In this document: piece after piece, positions 1-9,532 of the stretch | Layout: each line of letters begins with the position of its first letter | How positions within the stretch are numbered: position 1 is the stretch's first letter | Assembly: GCF_016863615.1 (NCBI RefSeq) | Contig: NZ_BOPF01000020.1 | Location: forward strand, 62,001-126,000 | DNA length: 64,000 nt | Reading direction: 5' to 3' | DNA from: Virgisporangium aliadipatigenens | GTDB taxonomy: Bacteria > Actinomycetota > Actinomycetes > Mycobacteriales > Micromonosporaceae | The notes under the pieces: model-generated | The model's input: the letters and a program-made list of their open reading frames with translations, nothing else | The model's database searches: none | Told to the model about the DNA's origin: nothing | Translations under genes and position numbers: made by a program

Positions 1-1488
1 ACCGAAGTCGCGTTCGGCCGTGAACACGAGGTTGTCGAGGCCGTGCTCCACCAACCACTCCCGCACTCCCGCAGGACTGTCGGCCGGCGACGCGCCGGAG
101 GGAAGCTCCGCCATCAGATCCCCCTTCGTCACCACGAATGCCAGCCGTTGCCGCTTCGTGTCGACGGTGTGCGCGCGCAGCCGCTGCACGGTCACGTCGT
201 AGGAGAACTGCGGCTCCTCGGTCGCCGGGTTGGCCCGCGCGAACAGTTCGCCGTAGCTGCCGCCGTACCGGTCCCGAACCTCCGGGACGGAGAACGGGTC
301 GAGCACGAACACGAGCGTGCGCGAACTGTCGAGGTAGACGAGATCGGCGTTCTGTCGGGAGTCGGCGAGCGCCTCGCCGGCCGCGTCGAACACGTGCACC
401 ATCGCCCGCCGCCGCCCGCGGAACAGCTGCACCGTCACCGCCACCGGCGGCGCACCCGGGTTCGTCTTCGGCGCCTGCCCGCCGGCGTCCACGACGTTGC
501 TGTACTCGCGGAACACCCGTTCGCTGTGTTCGTCGGCGAGCGCGACCCGCACCCCGCCCCGACCGTCGGCGCGCACCAACGGCACCAGGCTGGCCATCAG
601 GAAGTGGGTCTTCCCGGCGGACGCGGCACCGAAGACCGGCACCCGCACGTCGGTGTCGACCGCCGCGCCGCGCGGCAACGGTTCGGTGCACCGGGGACAG
701 CACGCCTGCATCGCGAACGCCGCCCGCAGCACCGTCGTGGGCAACCGCCGCCCGCACCCGCACCGGCGCCACAGCACGCCGAGCCGCCCCGGCCGGACGT
801 CGCGGTGCAGATCCTTTCCGCCGAGCCGGTCCGATCCCCCGTGCGCGCCCGGACAGCGGTACGCGGGGATGCGGCTGAACTCGTAGCAGCGCGGGCAGGT
901 TCCCCCGGCGCGGAACACCGTCTGCCACGTCCGGTCGGCGGCGCGCAGCAACCCCGCGACCAGCAGCCCGGCCGTCCACGCGACGACGGTGACGACCGCC
1001 GTGACCGCGGCGGCGAAGGCCGCACCGGCGGCCACCCCGGCCGTGAACGCCACCATCGCGACCCCGGCCGGCAGCAGCAGCGGCCACCCGAAGACCCACA
1101 GCCACGGCTGCCCGAGATTGCTCGTGGCACCGTCCCACGTCGCGGAGACCATCGACGTCAACCGGGACGCGGCCGTGCGTGCGTCGAGCCCCACCTGCGC
1201 CACGAAGTACTGCGGCCACGCCAGGTCGCGTCGCACGAAGCGGTCCCGCCGCTGGCGCGGCAGTTGCTTGGCCGCCGCCTGAACGGGTGTGCGCACGGCA
1301 CGGACGGGACTCTGACCCGCCAGCATCACGCAGACCACCACCAGGGCCGCCAACAGTCCGGCCGTCAGCCCGAGCCCGGCGCCGATGAGGGACAGCGGCG
1401 TGCTGACGTACACCAGGGCGAGCGCGCTGACGTAAAGGTAGACGCAGATGGCGACGAGTGCGGCGATGGCGCCGAAGATGTATGCCAC
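1..1488 (-). CDS. Membrane-anchored zinc-ribbon P-loop GTPase, partial (3' end outside window)
   Basis: The gene is cut by the window edge; 496 codons are visible and no stop is reached. The GTG start lies one base after the TGA of the GAP1 gene and has GGAGGA about ten bases upstream. Hydrophobic segments sit near residues 3-27 and 34-58, with about two more in 133-177. A Cys cluster (CPRC pairs) at about 195-268 looks like a zinc ribbon. Then comes a P-loop domain: Walker A GAASAGKT at 287-294, switch motif DAAG at 368-371, and TKGD at 454-457, the place of the NKxD guanine-recognition motif. These motifs indicate a TRAFAC-type GTPase rather than an AAA+ ATPase. As last visible gene of the GrpE-Hsp70-fn3-GTPase-GAP1 operon it is probably the membrane-bound member of the module. 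The substrate and role are unknown. Confidence 0.85.
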   Translation of the reverse strand, partial: MAYIFGAIAALVAICVYLYVSALALVYVSTPLSLIGAGLGLTAGLLAALVVVCVMLAGQSPVRAVRTPVQAAAKQLPRQRRDRFVRRDLAWPQYFVAQVGLDARTAASRLTSMVSATWDGATSNLGQPWLWVFGWPLLLPAGVAMVAFTAGVAAGAAFAAAVTAVVTVVAWTAGLLVAGLLRAADRTWQTVFRAGGTCPRCYEFSRIPAYRCPGAHGGSDRLGGKDLHRDVRPGRLGVLWRRCGCGRRLPTTVLRAAFAMQACCPRCTEPLPRGAAVDTDVRVPVFGAASAGKTHFLMASLVPLVRADGRGGVRVALADEHSERVFREYSNVVDAGGQAPKTNPGAPPVAVTVQLFRGRRRAMVHVFDAAGEALADSRQNADLVYLDSSRTLVFVLDPFSVPEVRDRYGGSYGELFARANPATEEPQFSYDVTVQRLRAHTVDTKRQRLAFVVTKGDLMAELPSGASPADSPAGVREWLVEHGLDNLVFTAERDFG

Positions 1489-1489
1489 G

Positions 1490-3907
1490 TCAGCTCTTTC
1501 CTCCGAGGGGCCACAGCCGGCGCCGCGGGGCGCTCTTCGCGCGTTCGCACACGTCCGTCCACAACAGCGGCCAGGATCCGCCGAGCTTCTCCACCCGTGA
1601 CGTGAGCGGCTTGATCCGCCGGTCGGACATCCCCGACACCGCCGCGACCAGCCGCCGGTCGAGGAACTTCGCGTCGGGGTCGGCCAGCGACCCGGACAGG
1701 TAGAACATCGTGACCAGGTGGATCCCCGGGTCGCCGGAGTCCGCGCGGCGCAGCAGTCCGTCGATGTATCGCCCCCGCACCGCGTCGGGAAGCGCGCGCA
1801 CGATCTCGAACACCAACTCGGGCGAGCGCATGGCGAGCATTGCCTCGACCAGCCGGTCGCCGTGCAGCCGCACCAGCCGGTCCTCGTAGGTGCGCAGATC
1901 GTCGGCGTACTCGGCGATCATCGTGCGGCTCGGTTGGCTCGGCAGGTTGTCGCAGAGGTAGCCGAGGCGCTGGTCGCCGTGCAGCAGCGCGGCCAGGTCC
2001 TCCGGCGGGTGGAACAGCCCGCAGCGCCACAGCGTGCGGCCCAGTTTCAGATGGTCGCGACGCAACGGATCGGACTTTCGCAGCGCGTTCGTGAACCGGG
2101 CGAAGACCTCCGGCGGCAGCGGCGGTCCCTGCGGCAGCATCTCGCAGAGGCGCCACAGTTCCTCCGTGGTCGGCTGGTGCCGGCCCCACAGCGCACCCGC
2201 CGCCGCGCGCACCGCCGAGTAGGGCTCCGTGGCGGTGGTCGCCTGGCGCAGCACGCTTTCCGTGAGGGCGGCCCGTTCGGCGGGCGAGCCGCCGTGCATC
2301 GCGGCCGCGAGAACCGCGTCCGCGAGCGGACTACCGGGTGTGCGGTGCTCGTCGATCAGCCGGCGCCACCACCGGTCGGCGACGTCGTGCGCATATCCGC
2401 GCAGTACCAGGAGGTTGAGCTGTTCCAGCAGGATGTTCTTGAACTCGTGGCCGCGCGGCCACGCCGACGGGTCGTAGCCGAGCCCCGGTTGGCCCACCCA
2501 GTCGTCCACGAACCGGTTGGCCTGTTCGCCGAGCCCTTCGAGGTCCACGGAGAGGCCGAACCGCTTCGCCACCCGCAGCACCGCCTCGAAGGTCTCGGTG
2601 GGCAGCCCGGCGCGCAACGTGTCGTCCACCAGCCGCTGCGCCTCGTCCTGGTGCGTGGCGTCCCAGGTTCCGGCCGGCAGCGCGGGCAACGGTGCGGCCT
2701 CGACCTCCCGCGTGCGTTCGGCGAGTTCGAGTTCCTTGCGGATCAGCGCGATCCGGACCGGCGCCACCCGGTCGGCCGGAACCTGCCCGCTCACGGCGAC
2801 GGCGTCGAGGGCCCGCAGGGTGTCGAGCGTCCACCGCTCCACCTGGGAGGTGAGCCGGTCGACCAGCACTCCCCGGTGCGCGCCGAGCAGATCGGCCGGG
2901 GTGTCGCGGAGCCAGGCGACAGCGACCTCGGCCTCCGCCTCCGCGTCTCCGTCGGACACCGGCCGGTCGGGCAGCATCATCGCGCGGCCGAGGCCGAACG
3001 CCCGCCGCGAATCGACGATTCCGGTTCCGGCGGCCAGTTCGACGATGTCGACCACGTCGAACGGGTCCTCGTTGACGAACAGGTCGACCCGTTCGCGCAC
3101 GTGCGCATCGGCCCCGACCGGTGTCCACCCGCCGTCGACGAGGTCGAAGACCACGTAGCCGCCGTCGTCGCCGACGCGCACGGAGGTGCTGTTCCAGGCG
3201 GGGTGCACCGCCACCACGGGCTGCACGGCGTACGCGGGATCGGTGCTGAACACCTTGAACCCGACCCGCAGCGCGTGCTCCTGCGGCATCAGCAGCGTGG
3301 CGGCGATCAGCCAGTGCAGCACCGCGTCCGGTTCCTCGGCGATGAACAGGACCCGCCGGCCGTCCGGGGCGTGCACCCGTTCCAACGCGGACAGCAGGGC
3401 CGAGAGCCGCTGCGCGCCGTCGGGCTCGGCACGAACGAACTCCTGCGCCGCCACCGCGTCGATCGGACCGGCCTCCCAGTCGTCGGTCAACGGCGGGCAC
3501 TCCGTCGACGGAGCCGGCTCGTCCCTCCAGAACGGCGCCCCGAACAGCTGCGCCGGGCGCACATGGCGGTACGCGGCCGGGTCGCGTGCCACGACACTGT
3601 GGGTGAGCTGGTTGCCCTCGCGCCCACCGTTGGCCTCCCGGCCCAGGTACACACCGGCGCCCGTCGCGAGCAGTCCGTCGGCGACGTGTGCGAACGAGCG
3701 CGGGTACTCCGCCACCGGCCGGCGTGCGCGCATCCACGACGACGGCGGTTCGTACAGCAGGCTGCGCTGCACCACCGACATGGCCTCCCGGTCGGCGTCC
3801 GGTGAACGGGCCTGGAACTGCAGGCCCGCCGTGCCCTGCAGACCCTGTCCGGGACGGCAGTCGGTGTAGATGAGCGTCTCGAATCGGGCCGACGGGGGTG
3901 CCGTCAT
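1490..3907 (-). CDS. GAP1-type GTPase-associated protein (N2/M/C architecture)
   Basis: A protein of 805 residues without membrane segments. The N-terminus (FETLIYTDCRPGQGLQGTAG and following) and the overall length fit the GTPase-associated protein 1 family, with an N2-type domain at about 1-140, a middle domain to about 270 and a long helical C-terminal part. Family members are encoded beside small zinc-ribbon GTPases in bacterial conflict systems and are thought to be their partners or scaffolds; no enzymatic activity is established. I choose the ATG at 3907 because AGAGG precedes it and it lies 14 bases after the stop of the upstream GTPase; an in-frame start at 3970 would overlap that gene. 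The stop is followed by one base and then the GTG of the membrane GTPase, so the genes are translationally coupled. Domain borders are approximate. Confidence 0.82.
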   Translation of the reverse strand: MTAPPSARFETLIYTDCRPGQGLQGTAGLQFQARSPDADREAMSVVQRSLLYEPPSSWMRARRPVAEYPRSFAHVADGLLATGAGVYLGREANGGREGNQLTHSVVARDPAAYRHVRPAQLFGAPFWRDEPAPSTECPPLTDDWEAGPIDAVAAQEFVRAEPDGAQRLSALLSALERVHAPDGRRVLFIAEEPDAVLHWLIAATLLMPQEHALRVGFKVFSTDPAYAVQPVVAVHPAWNSTSVRVGDDGGYVVFDLVDGGWTPVGADAHVRERVDLFVNEDPFDVVDIVELAAGTGIVDSRRAFGLGRAMMLPDRPVSDGDAEAEAEVAVAWLRDTPADLLGAHRGVLVDRLTSQVERWTLDTLRALDAVAVSGQVPADRVAPVRIALIRKELELAERTREVEAAPLPALPAGTWDATHQDEAQRLVDDTLRAGLPTETFEAVLRVAKRFGLSVDLEGLGEQANRFVDDWVGQPGLGYDPSAWPRGHEFKNILLEQLNLLVLRGYAHDVADRWWRRLIDEHRTPGSPLADAVLAAAMHGGSPAERAALTESVLRQATTATEPYSAVRAAAGALWGRHQPTTEELWRLCEMLPQGPPLPPEVFARFTNALRKSDPLRRDHLKLGRTLWRCGLFHPPEDLAALLHGDQRLGYLCDNLPSQPSRTMIAEYADDLRTYEDRLVRLHGDRLVEAMLAMRSPELVFEIVRALPDAVRGRYIDGLLRRADSGDPGIHLVTMFYLSGSLADPDAKFLDRRLVAAVSGMSDRRIKPLTSRVEKLGGSWPLLWTDVCERAKSAPRRRLWPLGGKS

Positions 3908-3921
3908 CTCGTCCGCCTCTC

Positions 3922-5109
3922 TCAACCCTGGCGCTGACGCGGGATCACGTGGAAGCGGCTCAGCAGCCACAGCAACGGTTCGGCGACCCGGAACGGGCGC
4001 ACCCCGCGAGGGTCGACCTGGCCGTGGACGTAGTCGGGCGGCGCACCGAGCGCGGAGACCGCGAAGTAGCGGAAGTCGCTGTAGTTGAAGCGCAGATGCG
4101 TGTCGATCCCGTCAGCCTCCCAGCTGTGCAGCAGGGCGCGGATCTGTTCGTCCGTCTCCTGGCCGGCGGCGTCGTCGTAGGCGCCCTTCACCGGTGTCTG
4201 GCGCAGCAGCGGGTGATCGGGCCCGAGCACGTCGAAGAACGCGTCGATCTTCGCGAACGCCACCGCCAGCGGAATCTTGATGCGGCGGCCGGGTTTGATG
4301 CCGTGGCTGGACCGCAGTTGCTCGGTCACCCTGTTCACCACGTCCACAGTGGACTCCTTGGAGACGATCGCCTCCTCCGGAAGCCGCAGCCGGTCCCGCG
4401 CCTGCGGGATCATGAACGGGTCCAGCAGCAGGATCAACGCGTCCGCCGCGCCGAGATAGGACAGGTTGTACGTGGTCTCCTGGGACGTCAGGTCCTCACC
4501 CGCGGTGTCGTAGAACGACAGGTACGTGGTGCGGTAGCGCCGCAGCACGCCGGCCGTCCGATGCTCCTGGCGCCACTCGAACACCGACGGGCGGCGGCGC
4601 CCCTCCGTGGCCTGCGCGGTCTGCTCCACCAGCCGGTGATCGCGGAAGATCCGATCCACCGCCAGCCCGTCCTTGCCGCTGCTGCGCTTGCCGGCCTCGT
4701 TCAGCCGCACGTCCGCCCCGAACTGCCGGCGCAGGTCGTTGAGGAGCGCGTGGCTGAGGACGTTCAGGAAGACCGTCTTGCCCGTGCCCTTGGCGCCGAC
4801 CATCGCGATCAGCGGGCTGGACGCGGCCCCGAAGTTGGACGACAGGTGGCTGTGACAGCACGGGCACACCCGGATCCCCGACTCGGCCCCGCACTTCGGG
4901 CACGACGCCTTCGTCGGCCAGAACGGGCTGCGCGTCGGCGCGCCGAACGCGGGCCGCACCGGCTCCCGGTCACCGATCTCCGCCACGCGCTGGTCGTCCA
5001 CGGCTAGCCCGCAGCCGCTACGGCCCGGCGAACCACGCCCGGTGCACTGGTACCACAGCCGACCGCCGTCGACCCGGTGGTAGCAATAGGGGCACGCGAC
5101 TCTGCTCAT
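3922..5109 (-). CDS. Zinc-ribbon P-loop GTPase (double-GTPase/DO-GTPase-like)
   Basis: A protein of 395 residues. Two Cys-rich zinc ribbons open it (C6/C9 with C22/C33, then C70/C73 with C82/C85). The GTPase domain follows: Walker A GAKGTGKT at 105-112, DTAGED as switch region, and an FAKID motif in the position of NKxD. The layout resembles the DO-GTPase group found next to GAP1 proteins. The start codon directly abuts the stop of the fn3-protein gene, and GAP1 follows after 14 bases, so this is the core of a GTPase-GAP1 pair. A likely role is a nucleotide-dependent switch, but this is inferred from family and context. Base use resembles the neighbours. The partner zinc-ribbon GTPase at 16301-17401 is a distant paralogue in the second operon. 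Confidence 0.86.
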   Translation of the reverse strand: MSRVACPYCYHRVDGGRLWYQCTGRGSPGRSGCGLAVDDQRVAEIGDREPVRPAFGAPTRSPFWPTKASCPKCGAESGIRVCPCCHSHLSSNFGAASSPLIAMVGAKGTGKTVFLNVLSHALLNDLRRQFGADVRLNEAGKRSSGKDGLAVDRIFRDHRLVEQTAQATEGRRRPSVFEWRQEHRTAGVLRRYRTTYLSFYDTAGEDLTSQETTYNLSYLGAADALILLLDPFMIPQARDRLRLPEEAIVSKESTVDVVNRVTEQLRSSHGIKPGRRIKIPLAVAFAKIDAFFDVLGPDHPLLRQTPVKGAYDDAAGQETDEQIRALLHSWEADGIDTHLRFNYSDFRYFAVSALGAPPDYVHGQVDPRGVRPFRVAEPLLWLLSRFHVIPRQRQG

Positions 5110-7803
5110 TCACGACACCTTCAGCTCGGCGACGGGAGGGTCCACAATGGACACCGTGGCGGGGCGCAGGACGAAACAGCGCAGCCAGTACGGGCGACGC
5201 AGGTGCGACGGCAGCTCGACGTCGAGGTTCAGGGGCACGTCCCGGGTGAGCCGCAGGCCGCTGAAGCGGTCGATCTCCACGCCGTCCTCGGGCCGCAACG
5301 GCATCACCGCACCGACGGCGCTCACCAGCACCAGTTCGACGTCGGCGCAGTCCTGCGCGGCGGTCACCACCAGGACGCGCCGGCGCGACCAGCGGGCGCG
5401 CAGTTCCTTCAGGCGCACGAGCGCGTACCGCAGCTGCGTCGGCCGGCCGTCGACGGAGACCTCCGCCGGTGCCGACATCGACTCACCCGTCGGGCCGATC
5501 GTCACCGAACGCACCGTCGCCGTACCGCCGCCCGCGCCGACGGCGAGCACGCAGCCGTCCCCGTCGACGTACTGCGCCCGACTGACCCGCCGCACCTGGC
5601 GCGGCACGTCGACGGAGTTCCACTCGACCTCGGCCATGCGCACCTGCTCCGGCCACACCCAGGTCAGCACCACCTGGCCACCGGCGCGGCGGGCGTGCAA
5701 CTGGCGGATCGGGCTGGTGTGCGCCAACTCGACCGCACGGCCCACCACGGCACCGGTGCCACCGAACGCGAACGGCACGTAGACCTGGGGGCCGTTCGGC
5801 ACGTCCGCGTCGAGCACCGCCCGGTCGCCGTCCACCACCGGGGTGCCCGCGACGTCGCGCCCGAAGCGGTCGAGGTCGGGCAGCGGGACCAGTTCGCCGG
5901 CCTCCCAGGTGGGCATCCGCGAGGCGTAGCGGATCCGCACGTTCCCGGCCGCGGCCGGCCAGGACAGGCGCACCCGCGCGGTGTCCCCGCTGACGGCCAG
6001 CGGCACCGCCGTCAGGTCCAGCACCGGCTGCGCGGCGGCGCGCGGCCACGCCGACACCACGCTCATCGGCGCGGTCACCTCCGTGCCGGCCGCGTCCCGG
6101 TACACGGCCACGAGACCGTAGAAGTACTGCTGGCCCTCGACCACGCCGCGATCCACGAACGACCCGTCGGCGCAGCTGACCGCGACCCCGTCCGCCGGAC
6201 CGGTGGGCGCGCGGCCCTGAGTGCGGCGCACCCGCACGGCCACCGCGTCCGGGTTGACCGTCCACGACGCGGCGATCTCCGTGGGTTGGGCGTGCAGTCG
6301 CACGTTCTCCACCGGCGGGACGACCCGTGCCCGCGCGGTCGCCGGCCGCGACGGGGCCGTCCCGCCCGCCGTCACGGTGAAGACGCCGTAGTGCAGGTCG
6401 CGCGCGGGCGGCGCGGAACGGTCCACGGCGTTCGTCGACGCCGTCTCGCGCACCCGCGTGCCCTCCTGCGGGGACCGTGGCGCCCGGCCCTCCGCACGCA
6501 CCACCACGTACCGCGCGTCGCGGACCGCCGACGCCGACGGCTGCCAGCTCAACCGCACCTCGCCACCGGCTTCGACGACGCTCAGGTCGCGCGGCGGGGC
6601 GGGCGGGAGGAGTTCGACCCTCGTCGCCAGGTCCTGGTCGTCGGCCGCGATACGGGCCGCCTCGCGCAGCAGCCGCTCCGCCTCCTCGTCGCGCCGGTCG
6701 CGCAGCGCCGCGTCGGCGTCGCGCATGAGGCGCCGCATCTCGTCCGTGCGGCCGCGCACCGCCTGTTCGACGTCGGCGCGTTCCGGGTCGCTGACCGGCA
6801 ACGCCGACAGGGCCTGCTGCGCCGCCAGCAGCTGGCCGTCGGCCAGGAGGTCACGGATCCGGCTCGCGGCGTTGTCCACCGGTTCCAGGCCGGTGGGCAG
6901 GCTGACCACGATCAGTTCCGCATCGGGCCGGGTCAGCCCGAGCCGGGTGGCCTGCGTGACCAGCATCGGGCCGTCGAGCCCCTGCGAGCGGTCGGCCACG
7001 AGACGCTCGACGACCTGGTACAGCGCCACCGTGCGCAGGTCCGCGCCGGCCTTCAGGCCGGTCGACAGGACGCGCAGCGCCGCCTTGCGGGCCCGCACCG
7101 TGGCCGAGTCGGCGGAGCGTTCGAGCGCCGCCACCCGGGCCTCGACCGCCGCCGCGTCGAGCCGCGGCTTCGGCCCGCCGGCCACGGTGAACGCGCGGGC
7201 CAGCGTGAAGGGACGGTCGAGGTCGGGATGGACGAGATGCACGACCGTGTCCGCGCCGATCTCCCGCATCCGCTGGAGCAGGCCGCGAAACGCCGTCCGG
7301 TCCAGGCCGCTCTCCGTGGGCAGCGACACCGCGTCGACGACGCGGACCTTCGCCTGCCGGGCCGCGCGTTCGACGGCCTCCGCCGGCACCGCGCCGTAGT
7401 GCGTCACGATCCGGTCCAGCTGCACCCGGGTGATCAGCCCCATTCCGCCGAACGTCCGGCGCAGGTCGGCGGCGAGTTCCTCCACCGCCTGCTGTTGGGC
7501 CACCGACTGGCGGGTCGCCTGTCCCGCCCACCACGACGGGTCGTGCAGCTGTTCGCCGGCCGTGCGCCGCAGTTCCTCGTCCGCCGCCAGGAGCTGCTTG
7601 CACACGCGGCCGCCCGAGTCCGCGCCGCCGGCCTTCTGGTTCCAGAACGCCCGCAGCCGTCGCAGGTGCGCGCGCAGTTCCTCGGCGCCCATGCCGGGCT
7701 CCACGGCGTACCGGCGCAGCAGGTCGTCGTCGGAGAGGCGACCCTGCCGCCCGCGCAGGGGCCTGATCACCTCCTGCTCGTACCGCTGCGGATCGAACGC
7801 CAT
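5110..7803 (-). CDS. Hsp70-associated protein with fibronectin type III repeats
   Basis: A protein of 897 residues with no signal peptide or membrane segment. Residues 1-400 are helical and charged and match no domain I can name; a coiled-coil-like stretch with many Arg and Glu lies at about 340-395. From about 402 onward the sequence has the alternating pattern of fn3 beta-sandwiches (for example EVRLSW then YVVVRAEG), with about four repeats up to residue 775, and a beta-rich C-terminal domain. The gene lies three bases downstream of Hsp70 and its stop abuts the GTPase start. Cytoplasmic fn3 repeats are unusual, and together with the position they suggest an adaptor or client-binding partner of the Hsp70. 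That role is inference only. Confidence 0.75.
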   Translation of the reverse strand: MAFDPQRYEQEVIRPLRGRQGRLSDDDLLRRYAVEPGMGAEELRAHLRRLRAFWNQKAGGADSGGRVCKQLLAADEELRRTAGEQLHDPSWWAGQATRQSVAQQQAVEELAADLRRTFGGMGLITRVQLDRIVTHYGAVPAEAVERAARQAKVRVVDAVSLPTESGLDRTAFRGLLQRMREIGADTVVHLVHPDLDRPFTLARAFTVAGGPKPRLDAAAVEARVAALERSADSATVRARKAALRVLSTGLKAGADLRTVALYQVVERLVADRSQGLDGPMLVTQATRLGLTRPDAELIVVSLPTGLEPVDNAASRIRDLLADGQLLAAQQALSALPVSDPERADVEQAVRGRTDEMRRLMRDADAALRDRRDEEAERLLREAARIAADDQDLATRVELLPPAPPRDLSVVEAGGEVRLSWQPSASAVRDARYVVVRAEGRAPRSPQEGTRVRETASTNAVDRSAPPARDLHYGVFTVTAGGTAPSRPATARARVVPPVENVRLHAQPTEIAASWTVNPDAVAVRVRRTQGRAPTGPADGVAVSCADGSFVDRGVVEGQQYFYGLVAVYRDAAGTEVTAPMSVVSAWPRAAAQPVLDLTAVPLAVSGDTARVRLSWPAAAGNVRIRYASRMPTWEAGELVPLPDLDRFGRDVAGTPVVDGDRAVLDADVPNGPQVYVPFAFGGTGAVVGRAVELAHTSPIRQLHARRAGGQVVLTWVWPEQVRMAEVEWNSVDVPRQVRRVSRAQYVDGDGCVLAVGAGGGTATVRSVTIGPTGESMSAPAEVSVDGRPTQLRYALVRLKELRARWSRRRVLVVTAAQDCADVELVLVSAVGAVMPLRPEDGVEIDRFSGLRLTRDVPLNLDVELPSHLRRPYWLRCFVLRPATVSIVDPPVAELKVS

Positions 7804-7806
7804 CGC

Positions 7807-9498
7807 TCAGGCTCGCACTGCGATCGCGGAGACCGCGGACTGCGCCTCGGCGACCTCGCGTTCGCTCATCACGCTCACCCGCACGTTGATGGTGAGATCG
7901 CGCCCGCTCACGGGTTCCCTGGCGGTCACCGTCAGCAGTCCTTCGCTGTCGACCTGCATCGCGATGTTGATGGCTGAGTTGCGCGGCAGGTGCGGCAGGC
8001 CGGTGATGCTGCTCGTACCGCCGTCGACCTGCTTGTTGGCGTCGAGGTCGCGGCTCTCCTCGCCGCCGGCCTGTTCGAACAGGGCGATCTCCACCTCGGT
8101 CTGCCCGTCGACGACCGTGCCCGCCTCCAGCGGTCGGATGCCGCTCGGCAGCTTCTCGTCGGCGTGCACGAGGTGCTCGATGTAGCTGTACCGCTCCGGG
8201 TCGCTCTGCCACGTCGGGTCGTCGGTGTCCACCAGCCGCACGCCGAACGCCTTCGGCAGCACGTTGGTGATCTCCTTCTCGGCCAGGCGCGCCAGCGCGT
8301 CCGCGTCGACCCCGGTGCGCTGGGCGAGCGCGGCGACGGCCTCCCGGCGTTCCTCCTCCGTCGGCGGCGTGGAAGTGTTGTCGCGCGTACCGTCCCATTC
8401 CCACACCGCACGGCTGAGCGCGAACTTCGCCGCGCCCTTCGCCACCGCCAGATCCGGATCGTGCAGCTTCGGGTCCCAGCCGTACTTCTCGGTGAGGGCC
8501 GCCCGCACGGCCGGCATCCGGCTGGAACCGCCCACCAGCAGCACGTCGTCGATGTGTCGCGCCGGGTCGGTCACGCCGAGCTTCGCGGCCAGCTTGTCCA
8601 ACGTCCGGTCGGTGTAGCGCAGCGTGCTCTCCAGCAGGTCGCGCGTGATCCGTTCGAACGTCTCGCGGGTCACCTCCACCATCCCGACGGCCGCGCCGAA
8701 CCGGATCGGGAAGCTGCGGCTGTTGGCGGCGGAGAGGTTCTGCTTCAGTTCCTCTACCTGACGGCGCAGGTCCTGGATGAACTGCCGGTCCTCGCGCGGA
8801 TCGTCGTCCGGCGCCGCCTTGCTGATGAACTCCTCGAGCACGTACTCGGTCAGCCGGTCGTCCCAGTCGACGCCACCGAGCTCCTGGTCGCCGTCGGTGC
8901 ACAGCACCTCGATCGACTTCGCCGCGATCCGGATGACCGTGGTGTCGAACGTGCCGCCACCGAGGTCGTACACGAGCACCGTGCGGTCCTTGCCGTCGTC
9001 CGTGACGTCGTACTGCAGCGCGGCGGCGACCGGTTCCGGCACGATTCCGATCACGTTCAGCCCGGCGATACGGCCGGCGTTTCGGGTGGCGTCGCGTTCG
9101 AGCATCCCGAAGTACGCGGGCACGGTGATGACGACGTCCCGCACCTCGCGCCCGGTCTCGGCGGACGCATCCTGGGCGAGTTGTTTCAGGATCAGCGCCG
9201 AGATCGACTCCGGTGTGTGCGACTGCCCGTCGAACTCCCAGCTCAACTCGCGGCCCATGGACCGCTTCACGCGTTCGACGACCCGGTCGGGATACATCAT
9301 CGCGACATTCTTCGCCTGCGTGCCGACCACGACGTTTCCCGGTCCCTCGAAATACACGACGGACGGTGTCGTGTCCTTTCCTGACGCGGCGTTGCGAACA
9401 ACCGCCGGCCGCCCGTACTCGTCCATGTAGGCGACGACGGAATAGGTGGTGCCGAGGTCGATACCGAAGTAGGCATCGGATTGGCCGGTGTCCGACAT
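7807..9498 (-). CDS. Hsp70-family chaperone lacking the C-terminal lid
   Basis: A protein of 563 residues. The ATPase domain starts with IDLGTTYS and carries the phosphate and adenosine motifs DLGGGTFD and LVGGSSRMP. After an unusual helical stretch at about 385-425 comes a recognisable substrate-binding beta-sandwich with the LPRN and GLLTVTA patterns. The protein ends shortly after that sandwich, so the helical lid of canonical DnaK (roughly the last 120 residues) and the EEVD-type tail are absent. ATG is preceded by GAGGAG. A GrpE-like gene lies 34 bases upstream but no DnaJ gene is visible, so this is a dedicated chaperone or ATP-driven switch of the locus rather than housekeeping DnaK. 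Its client may be the fn3 protein or the GTPase module. Confidence 0.9.
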   Translation of the reverse strand: MSDTGQSDAYFGIDLGTTYSVVAYMDEYGRPAVVRNAASGKDTTPSVVYFEGPGNVVVGTQAKNVAMMYPDRVVERVKRSMGRELSWEFDGQSHTPESISALILKQLAQDASAETGREVRDVVITVPAYFGMLERDATRNAGRIAGLNVIGIVPEPVAAALQYDVTDDGKDRTVLVYDLGGGTFDTTVIRIAAKSIEVLCTDGDQELGGVDWDDRLTEYVLEEFISKAAPDDDPREDRQFIQDLRRQVEELKQNLSAANSRSFPIRFGAAVGMVEVTRETFERITRDLLESTLRYTDRTLDKLAAKLGVTDPARHIDDVLLVGGSSRMPAVRAALTEKYGWDPKLHDPDLAVAKGAAKFALSRAVWEWDGTRDNTSTPPTEEERREAVAALAQRTGVDADALARLAEKEITNVLPKAFGVRLVDTDDPTWQSDPERYSYIEHLVHADEKLPSGIRPLEAGTVVDGQTEVEIALFEQAGGEESRDLDANKQVDGGTSSITGLPHLPRNSAINIAMQVDSEGLLTVTAREPVSGRDLTINVRVSVMSEREVAEAQSAVSAIAVRA

Positions 9499-9532
9499 TG
9501 TTCTCCTCGAACGGAAGTTTCCGGGGATGGGG

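Noticed and set aside
43-1605. Long plus-strand open frames opposite the GTPase/GAP1 operon (43-1605, 1718-3805, 3898-5007, 5077-7977)
   Set aside because: They are His/Arg/Pro/Gly-rich shadow frames caused by GC-rich codons on the opposite strand; no domain motifs and no ribosome-binding sites.
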